Positions 1-7,198 are shown, counted from the first letter of the stretch. The stretch is 8,228 bases of DNA from Tannerella sp. (GCA_031268395.1 JAIRXI010000240.1:1-8228); one strand, 5' to 3'. Translations and numbers: made by a program. The notes: generated by a model from the sequence alone, not told the origin.

Positions 1-27
1 AACCCCTGACAGGGATAAGACTCAAAG

Positions 28-87
28 AGTAAACAAATATCAGGCATAACAATCTGAAGTAAACAAATATTAGTTATAAGTACCAAT
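28..87. repeat. Imperfect 30-bp tandem repeat, two units
   Basis: AGTAAACAAATAT occurs perfectly at 28-40 and again at 58-70, so the period is exactly 30 bp. The ten bases after each copy are related (CAGGCATAAC and TAGTTATAAG) and then diverge. Two copies three helical turns apart could be paired binding sites for a regulator, or simply a local duplication. Function is unknown. Confidence 0.55.
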
Positions 88-234
88 CCGAGTCAACTTT
101 TCTTCGCGATTAGACTGGCAGACAGTCAACCTAAATCAGGAAATGACATTTGCCTCATAAAGAAAGGATGATGCTCCCAAAGCCCAACAATCAAAAGTAA
201 TCTTTGAATGCATCCGTCCTGATAAACGCGACCC

Positions 235-250
235 GTTTCCATACGGAAAC
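235..250. repeat. Perfect inverted repeat GTTTCC-N4-GGAAAC
   Basis: A six-base-pair perfect inverted repeat with a four-base spacer (ATAC). It could be a small RNA hairpin in a transcript entering from the left, or a dimeric protein-binding site. No T-run follows, so it is not a terminator. Confidence 0.4.
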
Positions 251-279
251 CATTTTACGCTTCCCTGTCTTCAAAAAAT

Positions 280-305
280 CAGGTGTACACTTGTACGGAT
301 ACCTG
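280..305 (+). repeat. Compound hairpin CAGGT-GTAC ... GTAC-ACCTG
   Basis: CAGGT (280-284) pairs with ACCTG (301-305). Directly inside, GTAC (285-288) pairs with GTAC (293-296) around an ACTT loop, leaving GGAT (297-300) as a bulge. This gives a nine-pair stem. Together with the hairpin at 235-250 and the terminator at 370-400 it makes the leader notably structured. It may be part of a small RNA or a 3' UTR; the sequence alone does not say which. Confidence 0.4.
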
Positions 306-369
306 CATACCGCCACTTAGTGTCAAAAACAATAAAGCTAACTTTTTCATGACCGACAGGATAACTTCG

Positions 370-400
370 CCCTGCCCGTCGAAACTCAGGCAGGGTTTTT
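370..400 (+). terminator. Intrinsic terminator upstream of the glycosyltransferase gene
   Basis: CCCTGCC (370-376) and GGCAGGG (389-395) form a seven-pair GC-rich stem with a 12-base loop, followed at once by TTTTT (396-400). The opposite strand has no T-run after the stem, so it works on the + strand. It lies before the predicted promoter of the next gene and therefore probably ends an incoming transcript. Attenuation of the downstream gene is an alternative if a promoter lies further left. Confidence 0.7.
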
Positions 401-411
401 GCCTTGAAAAA

Positions 412-419
412 TAGTTTTG
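412..419 (+). promoter_or_regulatory. Predicted Bacteroides-type -7 box for the glycosyltransferase operon
   Basis: TAGTTTTG matches the Bacteroides primary sigma factor -7 consensus TAnnTTTG. It lies 60 bp before the ATG at 480, just after the terminator. No good TTTG -33 element is found at the expected distance, so the promoter may be weak or may need an activator. Transcription would start near 426 and give a leader of about 55 nt. Confidence 0.45.
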
Positions 420-479
420 ATATGTCCGTAAAAAGTCGTTCATTTGTAGTCTGCAAAACGAACTGTAAAGGAAATATAT

Positions 480-2240
480 ATGCGTACGACTGCGCTTCAA
501 TATCTTTATCTGCAAAAACCGGTGAGTACGATGCTGCTGGTTGCCCTGTTGGCCGTCCTGCCGTGGATAGCTGCGGGAGATTTTTCGACCAAAGGAGAAC
601 CGCGTGAGGCAACTGTTGCCGTTTCGATGCTGGAATCGGGAAACTGGATGTTACCCAGGGTCTATGCCGACGAGTTTGCCTACAAGCCGCCGCTGACGCA
701 CTGGTTGATGGCGCTCTTTTCCCTGCCGCAGGGACACGTCTCGCCCTTCACCGCCCGCCTCCCCTCGGCGCTGGCTTATACGGCGCTGCTGACTGCCTCG
801 CTGCTGTTTTTCGGCCGGAAAGTCCGCTTTCAGGAAGCTTTTATCGCGACGCTGCTGCTTTTCACCTGCGTGGAAATCCACCGTGCGGGCATGACGGCAC
901 GTGTCGACATGCTGCTGACGTTTTTTACCGTCGCCGGACTGATGCGGCTGTTCTGGTGGGAAAATGAACGCGAACTCAAGGGCTTGCCCGTGGTGATTCC
1001 CCTCCTGCTGAGCGGCGCCTTCCTGACCAAGGGGCCAGTGGGTTTGATTCTGCCGGTGTTCGTGTTTGGCGTCTACCTGTTGCTGCTGCGCAAATACAGC
1101 CTTTTCAAAATAGGTAAATCACTGCTTTACATCGGTGTCGCATCGCTCTTTCTTCCCTCGCTCTGGTACATTGAAGCTTGGCGGACAGGAGGAGATGATT
1201 TTCTGAATGTGGTGCTGGCCGAAAACTTCGGGCGGTTTTTCCATCTCAGCCCGGGGAACATTCACTACAATCTGGGACATGAGAACGGTGCATGGTATAA
1301 TCTCGTCACCCTGGCGGCCGGCTTCCTCCCCTGGACGCTGTTGCTTTTCTTCTCTCTCTTCGGATTGAAGACCGGCAAGCTTGGCGTCCCGCTGAAAGGG
1401 TGGCTGGCGCGGCTGTGGCTGCGCATCCGGACGATGGACAGGATCGGGCTGTTTAGCCTGACGGCTTCCGTCTGCATCGTGTTTTTTTATTCCCTGCCGA
1501 GCAGCAAGCGGAGCGTTTACCTGATGCCGGCGTATCCTTTTATCGCCCTGTTTATCGCCCGGTATCTCCTGTATCTGGCGGAATACCGTTCCAAAGTGAC
1601 CCGCCTGTATGCCGGCGTACTGGCTGCGCTCGTGGCAACAGTTGCGCTTGTGGCGGTGTTTCAGATGACCGGACTGGTTGACATCCGCAGTATCGCCGGC
1701 CGGCATGTTTCCAGCGCCGCCACGTCCGCCACGCTGGATGCCGTCGTCCGTTCGCTCTCGCCCGGAATCCCAATGGCGCTGACGGGAACACTGTTGCTGG
1801 CTTCGCTGTTCACGGCCGTCTACCAGATGAGAAAAAAAATCAATATCAAAATACTGTATGCAACGTTTTTTCTGGTCTTCAGCACACACCTTTTTATTGA
1901 TGGCGTGGTGATGAAAAACGTTCGCAAGGAAGGCTCGGCACGCCCTTTCGCCGAAGAAATAAGGCGAACGTACGGTCTGGACAAAACGAATGTATATGTG
2001 ATGAACGACCTGCATGCCTATCATAATATGTACGGACTGAACTTTTACCTGGGTAACTGTTTCCGGAATTTCGAGACCGAGCAGCCGCAAGCGGGCTTTT
2101 TTCTGGCCTCCGAAAGAGATGCCCCATCCCTCACACAGCGGTATGGAGAGGAATATGCTTTTCAGACGCTGCTCATCTCGGACAACATCATTGGGGACGT
2201 GCGGGGACGGATTGTCTTGAGCCGTTTTATACGCAAATGA
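480..2240 (+). CDS. ArnT/PMT-like (GT83-type) membrane glycosyltransferase
   Basis: This 586-aa multi-pass membrane protein resembles ArnT and related PMT_2 enzymes, which move a sugar from an undecaprenyl-phosphate carrier to an acceptor on the periplasmic side of the inner membrane. The family landmarks are present in order: a first membrane helix (about 16-32), the acidic EPRE segment (40-43) in the first periplasmic loop, the KPPL motif (69-72), an ARVDM segment (140-144), TKGPVGLILP (183-192), a GHENGAWYN segment (266-274) and KRSVYLMPAYPF (343-354). A soluble tail of about 100 residues ends the protein. The start at 480 has a Shine-Dalgarno site AAAGGA (467-472) at seven bases' spacing. 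Family membership is clear. Donor and acceptor are not: L-Ara4N transfer to lipid A is only the best-known family activity and should not be assumed. The beta-galactosidase gene follows after 30 bp and is probably co-transcribed. Confidence 0.85.
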   Translation: MRTTALQYLYLQKPVSTMLLVALLAVLPWIAAGDFSTKGEPREATVAVSMLESGNWMLPRVYADEFAYKPPLTHWLMALFSLPQGHVSPFTARLPSALAYTALLTASLLFFGRKVRFQEAFIATLLLFTCVEIHRAGMTARVDMLLTFFTVAGLMRLFWWENERELKGLPVVIPLLLSGAFLTKGPVGLILPVFVFGVYLLLLRKYSLFKIGKSLLYIGVASLFLPSLWYIEAWRTGGDDFLNVVLAENFGRFFHLSPGNIHYNLGHENGAWYNLVTLAAGFLPWTLLLFFSLFGLKTGKLGVPLKGWLARLWLRIRTMDRIGLFSLTASVCIVFFYSLPSSKRSVYLMPAYPFIALFIARYLLYLAEYRSKVTRLYAGVLAALVATVALVAVFQMTGLVDIRSIAGRHVSSAATSATLDAVVRSLSPGIPMALTGTLLLASLFTAVYQMRKKINIKILYATFFLVFSTHLFIDGVVMKNVRKEGSARPFAEEIRRTYGLDKTNVYVMNDLHAYHNMYGLNFYLGNCFRNFETEQPQAGFFLASERDAPSLTQRYGEEYAFQTLLISDNIIGDVRGRIVLSRFIRK

Positions 2241-2270
2241 AACTGTAATAATCATCAAATAACAACAAGT

Positions 2271-5200
2271 ATGAAAAAGTATTTCTTTCTATTATTCCTG
2301 CTGGGCGGTCCGGTAACGTTTGCCCAAAGCAATTTCTGGGAAGACCCCCGAATTGTAGACGAAGGCAAAGAACCTGCCAGAGCGTATTTTGTTCCCTATG
2401 CCGACGCGGCGCAGGCGGAACGTGACGACAAGTTTGAGTCCCCTTATGTGAAATCGCTGAACGGCACGTGGAAATTTCATTTTGCGGAAAACGTCGGCCA
2501 GCGGCCGACCGGTTTCCATGCAGAGAACCTGGACGAGGCTTCCTGGAAAGACATTCAGGTGCCCGGAAGCTGGGAAACGCAAGGTTTTGGTGTACCCGTA
2601 TACTCGAATAGCAGGTACATTTTCCCCGCCAATCCTCCGTATGTGGACAACGACGACCTGCCCATCGGCACGTATCGCACCTGGTTTGAAGTCCCGGCTT
2701 TGTTCGCGGGCAGGGAAATCATCCTGAATTTCGGCTCCATCTCGGGCGCGGCAACGATTTACGTGAACGGCCGGAAAGTCGGCTATACCAAAGCCGCCAA
2801 AACGCCGGCAGAGTTCAACATCACGCCCTGTCTGAAAGCCGGTAGAAACCTGCTGGCAGTGCAGGTCTTCAAATGGAGCGACGCCTCCTATCTCGAAGAC
2901 CAGGACTTCTGGCGGCTGGGCGGCATCGAACGTGACGTGCTGCTGATTGCCCGCCCAAAAGTATCCATCGAAGATTTCTTTATCATCAGCGACTTGGATG
3001 CAAACTACCGAAACGGCCTCTTCCGCGCGGACGTCACCCTCCGCAATTTCACTTCGGACAAGTCGAAAACTCACAAGGTTAAACTCTCCCTGCTCGACGG
3101 AGCCGGCAAACGGATTGCTTCCAAAGACTGGAATGTCAGCGGCATCCCGGCGCAGGGCCACAAGTCGGTCACCTTCTCGGCAACCATACCTGGCCCGGCC
3201 AAGTGGAGTGCGGAATCGCCCACGCTCTATTCCGTCGCCATCGAACTGCAGGACGCAAACGGCCAGACATCGGAATGGGCAGGCTGTAAAACCGGTTTCA
3301 GGAAAGTGGAAATCAAGAACAGCCAGTTACTTTTCAACGGTCGGCCAGTGATTATCCGCGGTGTCAACACCCACGAACATCATGAACGCTACGGTCATTA
3401 CGTAGACCAGGCGACGCGCATCAAAGACTTCGAATTGATGAAACGCTACAATATCAACGCCATCCGTACCAGTCATTACCCACAGGCTCCTGAATTTTAT
3501 CAGTTCTGCGACAAATATGGATTCTATGTAGTCGACGAAGCTAACCTCGAAGCCCACGGGCTGGACGGTTTTGACCGCAGCCGCCATCCTTCCTTCATCG
3601 AAGACTGGAAAGGCCAGCATCTGGACCGTACTGTCCGCGTCTTTGAGCGCGACAAGAATTTCCCCTGCGTCATCAATTGGTCGCTGGGCAATGAAAGTAA
3701 CTTTGGGCCCAACTATGAACTGACCTACCGGTGGCTCAAGGAGCACGACAGGGCCAAGCGTCCCGTCCAGTGCAACCGCGCCGGAGAGGGCATTTTTACG
3801 GACATTGTCTGCCCAATGTACGACAAGATTCCCAGTATGATCCGGTATGCCGTCAATCCCGACATCTACCGTCCCTACATTCAGTGCGAGTATGTCCATT
3901 CCATGGGCAACAGTACCGGCAACTTCCGCGATTACTGGGAAACTTTCATGCAATATCCTGTCCTGCAAGGTGGATTTATCTGGGACTGGGTAGACCAGGG
4001 TCTCGCGGCGAACGACGCGCTGGGACGCAAATACTGGGCCTACGGCGGTGACTTGGGCGGACACCGCTGGACACACGATGAGAACTTCTGCGCCAACGGC
4101 CTGATTGCTGCCGACCGTACTCCACATCCCGCCCTGAACGAAGTCAAGAAAGTATACCAGTCCATCTGGATGCAGGAAGACTTTACCACAACTCCGGGAC
4201 AAATCCGGATGGAGAATTATTTCCTGTTTACCGACTTGAACAGTTTTGACTACGTCTGGGAGTTGTACGCCGACGGCGAACGTATTGATGCCGGACAGTG
4301 GCAGGTGGAAGGGAAGCCGGGCGCAGCACAGCTGGTTGTAGTACCCTATAATGCCTCACGTGTCGGGACGGACAGGGAATATTTCCTGACGGTGAAAGCC
4401 CTGACACGCCAGGCGACAGAGCTGGTTTCGGCCGGCCACGTCATAGCCGAAGAACAGTTCCTGCTCTATTCGCCGGCGAAACGACGTGCCGCGAATACTG
4501 GCGAAAGCGTCAAGATTCAGCACACCGACCAGGCGGTTACCTTCACCAGCGCTGACGGGATGGTCAGCGGAAAGATTTCCAGGCAAAATGGCCGTCTGTT
4601 TGAATATACGTGCAATGGAAAGCCGTTGCTTGCACAGGCTCCCGTTCCCCATTTCTGGCGTGCTCCTACGGACAACGACTTCGGCCGCCACCTCCAACGC
4701 ACCTCCAACCTTTGGAGGAACGCCGGCGAGAGCCTGACACCGCCGGCCGAGCTTGACATTTCCGTGCTGGAGGGCGATGTTGTCATCCGCGTCGAACAGA
4801 AAATCAATTATCTGGACATTCCCTACATTACGCAATACCGTATCCGCCCCGACGGTTCCGTCGAAGTTTCGGGCACGATGAACCTAGCCGGCAAAAACCT
4901 GCCCGAACTGGTACGCTTCGGTATGAAAATGCAACTTCCGGTACAGTTTGACCGGGTTACCTACTACGGTCGCGGACCATGGGAAAACTATAACGACCGT
5001 AATACGTCAGCTTTTGTAAAAAAATACAGTTGTTCAGTCGACGAGTTGAATTACGACTATATCCGTCCGCAGGAAAACGGCTACCGGACAGACGTGCGCT
5101 ACGTTGCCTTCACCGATGCCTCCGGTGCCGGCCTCCGGTTTGAGGAAAGCGTTACCAATCGCATCAGTTTCAACGCTCGCCATAATCCGGACGAAGATCT

Positions 5201-5399
5201 TGACGCCGGATTCGGGAAGAAGCAAATGCACCCCACGGACATATATCCGCGCAACAGCCTGTTTGTCAACATCGACCTCACGCAAATGGGTGTCGGCGGC
5301 GATGACTCTTGGGGCGCTAAGCCGTTAGACAAATACCGCCTGCTGGATGAGGTGTACTCTTATACCTTCCTTATCAAACCGGCCATAAACAGAAGATGA
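2271..5399 (+). CDS. lacZ: Secreted GH2 beta-galactosidase, LacZ type
   Basis: A full-length 1042-aa LacZ-type enzyme, similar in length to E. coli LacZ. It should hydrolyse terminal beta-galactosides with retention. An N-terminal signal peptide (about 1-18, ending VTFA-Q, no lipobox cysteine) predicts periplasmic export. The domains follow the LacZ order: jelly-roll sugar-binding (about 45-230), Ig-like (about 235-345), TIM barrel (about 350-640), a second Ig-like/DUF4981 domain (about 650-750) and the C-terminal Bgal small-chain domain (about 760-1035). Matching LacZ motifs, I place D204 (WSDASYLEDQD), H368 (NTHEHH), H402 (RTSHYP), acid/base E475 (SLGNESN), Y517 (CPMYD) and nucleophile E540 (QCEYVHSMGNS); all are intact. 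The ATG at 2271 leads straight into the signal peptide. The natural substrate may be a host or plant galactoside rather than lactose. No SusCD genes are adjacent. A terminator follows at 5443-5482. Confidence 0.95.
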   Translation: MKKYFFLLFLLGGPVTFAQSNFWEDPRIVDEGKEPARAYFVPYADAAQAERDDKFESPYVKSLNGTWKFHFAENVGQRPTGFHAENLDEASWKDIQVPGSWETQGFGVPVYSNSRYIFPANPPYVDNDDLPIGTYRTWFEVPALFAGREIILNFGSISGAATIYVNGRKVGYTKAAKTPAEFNITPCLKAGRNLLAVQVFKWSDASYLEDQDFWRLGGIERDVLLIARPKVSIEDFFIISDLDANYRNGLFRADVTLRNFTSDKSKTHKVKLSLLDGAGKRIASKDWNVSGIPAQGHKSVTFSATIPGPAKWSAESPTLYSVAIELQDANGQTSEWAGCKTGFRKVEIKNSQLLFNGRPVIIRGVNTHEHHERYGHYVDQATRIKDFELMKRYNINAIRTSHYPQAPEFYQFCDKYGFYVVDEANLEAHGLDGFDRSRHPSFIEDWKGQHLDRTVRVFERDKNFPCVINWSLGNESNFGPNYELTYRWLKEHDRAKRPVQCNRAGEGIFTDIVCPMYDKIPSMIRYAVNPDIYRPYIQCEYVHSMGNSTGNFRDYWETFMQYPVLQGGFIWDWVDQGLAANDALGRKYWAYGGDLGGHRWTHDENFCANGLIAADRTPHPALNEVKKVYQSIWMQEDFTTTPGQIRMENYFLFTDLNSFDYVWELYADGERIDAGQWQVEGKPGAAQLVVVPYNASRVGTDREYFLTVKALTRQATELVSAGHVIAEEQFLLYSPAKRRAANTGESVKIQHTDQAVTFTSADGMVSGKISRQNGRLFEYTCNGKPLLAQAPVPHFWRAPTDNDFGRHLQRTSNLWRNAGESLTPPAELDISVLEGDVVIRVEQKINYLDIPYITQYRIRPDGSVEVSGTMNLAGKNLPELVRFGMKMQLPVQFDRVTYYGRGPWENYNDRNTSAFVKKYSCSVDELNYDYIRPQENGYRTDVRYVAFTDASGAGLRFEESVTNRISFNARHNPDEDLDAGFGKKQMHPTDIYPRNSLFVNIDLTQMGVGGDDSWGAKPLDKYRLLDEVYSYTFLIKPAINRR

Positions 5400-5407
5400 T
5401 TTCCAAT

Positions 5408-5515
5408 ATGGAGAATGGAACATTATTTTACAGTTCATCATTAAGCATGCGGACCCTACCGTCAACATTCCCATGCTTTTTTCCCCGGTGAATTACGAAT
5501 TGTTTCGTTCTCCAT
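5408..5515. repeat. 8-bp inverted repeat flanking the terminator region
   Basis: ATGGAGAA (5408-5415) and TTCTCCAT (5508-5515) are perfect inverted copies about 90 bp apart and bracket the terminator. TTCCAA also occurs just outside each arm (5401-5406 and 5515-5520). The arms are short and may be chance or a remnant of an older insertion. No transposase or target duplication is visible between them. Confidence 0.25.
5443..5482 (+). terminator. Intrinsic terminator after the beta-galactosidase gene
   Basis: AAGCATG (5443-5449) pairs with CATGCTT (5472-5478). With C5450 bulged, GGA (5451-5453) can pair with TCC (5469-5471) and lengthen the stem. The second arm runs into TTTTTT (5477-5482). 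It lies 43 bp after the stop codon, as expected for the end of the two-gene transcript. Confidence 0.7.
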
Positions 5516-5562
5516 TCCAAGCTGACCCGGCTGAGGAATTAAAAAAATGATGCTGCTTTCTT

Positions 5563-5591
5563 TTTGCTTTCCTGTTTTTTTGTTACTTTTG
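5563..5591 (+). promoter_or_regulatory. Bacteroides-type promoter of the tRNA gene
   Basis: TTTG (5563-5566), a 17-bp gap and TACTTTTG (5584-5591) match the Bacteroides -33 TTTG and -7 TAnnTTTG elements. Transcription would begin near 5597, about ten bases before the mature tRNA. This is the best promoter match in the window and supports a Bacteroidota origin. Confidence 0.7.
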
Positions 5592-5606
5592 CCTCCCGAA
5601 AAGCAT

Positions 5607-5683
5607 GGCGAGATAGCTCAGCCGGTTAGAGCGCATGATTCATAATCATGAGGTCGGGGGTTCAATCCCCCCTCTCGCTACCA
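5607..5683 (+). tRNA. tRNA-Met (anticodon CAT), probably elongator
   Basis: The 77-nt cloverleaf is complete. The acceptor arms are 5607-5613 and 5673-5679, the D stem is GCTC/GAGC, and the anticodon stem CATGA/TCATG encloses the loop TTCATAA with anticodon CAT at 5641-5643. The variable loop is AGGTC, the T stem is GGGGG/CCCCC with loop TTCAATC, the discriminator is A5680 and CCA is encoded (5681-5683). The anticodon stem lacks the three stacked G-C pairs of initiator tRNA, so elongator Met is most likely. A tRNA-Ile2 whose C34 is modified to lysidine also has CAT and is not excluded. The first acceptor pair is G-T rather than G-C. The gene is the probable attachment site of the element on its right. 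Confidence 0.96.
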
Positions 5684-5690
5684 GACAATT

Positions 5691-5718
5691 GGCAGTTTCT
5701 TAATGGATTGCCTTTTTT
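5691..5718 (+). terminator. Intrinsic terminator after the tRNA
   Basis: GGCA (5691-5694) pairs with TGCC (5709-5712), and the stem extends inward through G-T, T-A and further G-T pairs. TTTTTT follows (5713-5718). It starts eight bases after the CCA end and fits termination of the tRNA transcript. The stem is weak in its inner half. Confidence 0.5.
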
Positions 5719-5722
5719 ATTT

Positions 5723-5769
5723 AGCTTCATAATTTGCCATATTTACGCTATTTTGAAGCTGTCTTTTTT
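5723..5769 (+). terminator. Second hairpin with T-run between the tRNA and the integrase gene
   Basis: AGCTTCA (5723-5729) and TGAAGCT (5754-5760) are perfect inverted repeats with a 24-base AT-rich loop. GTC and then six Ts follow on the + strand. The - strand, which carries the converging integrase transcript, has no T-run after the stem. It may be a back-up terminator for the tRNA transcript or, given its place between the tRNA and the integrase, part of the attachment-site complex. Confidence 0.35.
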
Positions 5770-5778
5770 ACGAATGTT

Positions 5779-7083
5779 TTACGGGAAAACATAGTCTATG
5801 ACCTGCCTGTTTGCATTGTCTATCAACGTCCAGTCACGCTCTATGTATATGTCGGCCATCTTTGTTTCGGCACTGATATGATTCAGGCATTCGTCTATGT
5901 CCGATTTGGATATGCGACACTTGTTTCGCGCAATGGTCGCCCAACTGTGACGGACGTAGTATGTGGAAAGCTCTACGTCAAGATTGCATTTTTGGGCGAT
6001 GGCTTTCAGACCCTTGTTTACACTCGACACAAAAATATGCGATGTGGAATAACGACGGTGAAAGCTAAAGGCGCGTTCGCCCTGTCCATCCCGATACTTC
6101 CTGATTAAAGACGCCGCCTCCGGTTCTATGCGTATTGAAATCAACGCTTCGTCGCTTCGCCTGCCACTTGTTTTCGAGCGTTTGTATGTCAGACGTCCGT
6201 CCTCGATGTCAGTCACCCTGAGTGCGTACATATCCTTGCAATTCATTCCGACAAAAAGAAACGATAGCATAAATACGTCTCTGGCGAGTACGGCGCGACT
6301 TGCATCATCCAGCTCGCTGTCCGTCAACAGAAAGATTGACCGTATGATCTCCGGCGGCAGATTCCGCTTTCCAGGCTGAGGGAACCTGGGCATTTTGTAT
6401 TTTTTGAACGGATAATGCGTAATGCGTATCCTGCCCGCATCTTCGTCGTTGTATTCGTCACGGGCGCGATTGAAGACGGTGCGAATGTCCGTCATATAAC
6501 CGTTGACGGTGCGGTCGGAAACGGGTTTATTTTTTATCGTTACCGGCGTGCCAGACTGGTTTATTCGAGTTATGATGCGCTCGTGTCGGAGGTATTGCTC
6601 AAAATCAGCCAGCATATTCGCCGTCAAATTATTTATCGGCAAACCTTTTGGACTAAAATCTTTCAGCGCGTTTAGCGTGGTAAGTAAGCGCCCCACGGAA
6701 CGACCTTTCTGTTTTTCGCGTTCGTGGTATGCAAACCCGAAATCAAGAAAGTCAATTTCTTTGTCTCCGTCGTCCGGACGGTTTGCCGTCATATTTTCAA
6801 AGTGGCGGGCAAGTTCCCGTGCGGAGTATTGGTATATGTCCACCCCAAGATGTAATTTTTCCTTCTCGAACAGCTCTATCCGGCGCATCAGTTCGGCAAT
6901 GACGAACGAATCCTTCGGTTCAAATATGCCCTTTCTTCTGGTTTGGTTTATCCGATGGACGGTGACGTAGTATTCCGTGCCGATGTAGGCCGTTTTGCGC
7001 TGCCAGTACAAGCGTATGGACACGGGGTATTTGCCGTCTCTCCGTTCCTGATGACGGAATACCGAAATTTTGAATGTTGCCAT
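5779..7083 (-). CDS. Tyrosine recombinase / integrase of a tRNA-associated element
   Basis: This 434-aa site-specific recombinase would integrate and excise the element by strand exchange at the neighbouring tRNA. It has an N-terminal arm-binding domain (about 1-85), a SAM-like core-binding domain (about 105-210) and a catalytic domain (about 240-430), the normal build and length for Bacteroidota integrases. In the catalytic domain I see K304 (RSKTSG), R378 (YYVRHSW), H402 (LNHIS) and the nucleophile Y413 (DIYIERDW). Two usual residues differ: N281 stands where the first Arg is expected (GMNCKDM, compare GLRxxEL), and Y375 replaces the His of HxxR. CTnDOT IntDOT also lacks the first Arg, so the enzyme is probably active. 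The gene reads toward the tRNA 3' end and stops 95 bp from it. AAAAGG lies 7 bp before the ATG. Confidence 0.95.
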   Translation of the reverse strand: MATFKISVFRHQERRDGKYPVSIRLYWQRKTAYIGTEYYVTVHRINQTRRKGIFEPKDSFVIAELMRRIELFEKEKLHLGVDIYQYSARELARHFENMTANRPDDGDKEIDFLDFGFAYHEREKQKGRSVGRLLTTLNALKDFSPKGLPINNLTANMLADFEQYLRHERIITRINQSGTPVTIKNKPVSDRTVNGYMTDIRTVFNRARDEYNDEDAGRIRITHYPFKKYKMPRFPQPGKRNLPPEIIRSIFLLTDSELDDASRAVLARDVFMLSFLFVGMNCKDMYALRVTDIEDGRLTYKRSKTSGRRSDEALISIRIEPEAASLIRKYRDGQGERAFSFHRRYSTSHIFVSSVNKGLKAIAQKCNLDVELSTYYVRHSWATIARNKCRISKSDIDECLNHISAETKMADIYIERDWTLIDNANRQVIDYVFP

Positions 7084-7104
7084 GAGATGCCTTTTTATAT
7101 CCGG

Positions 7105-7164
7105 GACGGTCGACTGTCTTTGTTACCGTCTTTGTTCCGTTTTGCTCTCGTTCCCCTTGTCGAC
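7105..7164. repeat. Repeat cluster in the integrase leader
   Basis: Two tandem 12-bp copies, ACTGTCTTTGTT (7113-7124) and ACCGTCTTTGTT (7125-7136), differ at one base and are followed by a weak third (CCGTTTTGCT). GACGGT (7105-7110) and ACCGTC (7125-7130) form an inverted repeat, and the palindrome GTCGAC occurs at 7109-7114 and 7159-7164. Repeats beside an integrase gene may be binding sites for an excisionase or regulator, or RNA structure controlling integrase translation. Neither is shown. Confidence 0.45.
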
Positions 7165-7198
7165 GCCTTATTTATTCCCTTCTTTAGCCATAATGATG

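Larger units (their letters stand above)
1..479. other. Non-coding leader upstream of the glycosyltransferase gene
   Basis: I see no convincing gene in this stretch. The short ORFs on either strand look like chance or shadows. It holds an imperfect tandem repeat (28-87), two hairpins (235-250 and 280-305), an intrinsic terminator (370-400), a promoter -7 box (412-419) and a Shine-Dalgarno site (467-472). Bases 3-32 could be the last nine codons of an upstream + strand gene (ending ...RLKE then TAA), but that is too short to support. The terminator suggests that a transcript from the left, either an upstream mRNA or a small RNA, ends here. Confidence 0.6.

Noticed and set aside
28..87. The two-unit repeat as a CRISPR remnant
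   Set aside because: Only two units, a 13-bp exact core, no constant spacer length beyond one interval and no cas gene in view.
168..200. Ten-codon frame starting ATGATG with AGAAAGG just before it, as a possible leader peptide
   Set aside because: The purine run touches the start codon, so spacing is wrong for a ribosome site. The peptide has no run of a regulatory amino acid, and the terminator is far downstream.
271..612. Short overlapping frames (271-612 -, 279-515 -, 404-607 +) at the start of the glycosyltransferase gene
   Set aside because: They overlap the leader, terminator and coding start, have no recognisable protein features and disagree with the signals for the ATG at 480.
1119..2258. 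Long - strand open frame (379 codons) opposite the glycosyltransferase gene
   Set aside because: Its translation is rich in Q, R, H and G without membrane or domain pattern, as expected for the reverse strand of a GC-rich gene. The + strand frame has clear family motifs.
2292..4202. Two long - strand open frames (2292-3161 and 3327-4202) opposite the beta-galactosidase gene
   Set aside because: Shadows of a gene with intact catalytic motifs on the + strand; no domain or start context of their own.
5607..5683. Initiator tRNA-Met as the identity of the CAT tRNA
   Set aside because: The anticodon stem is CATGA/TCATG and lacks the three consecutive G-C pairs next to the loop that mark bacterial initiators.
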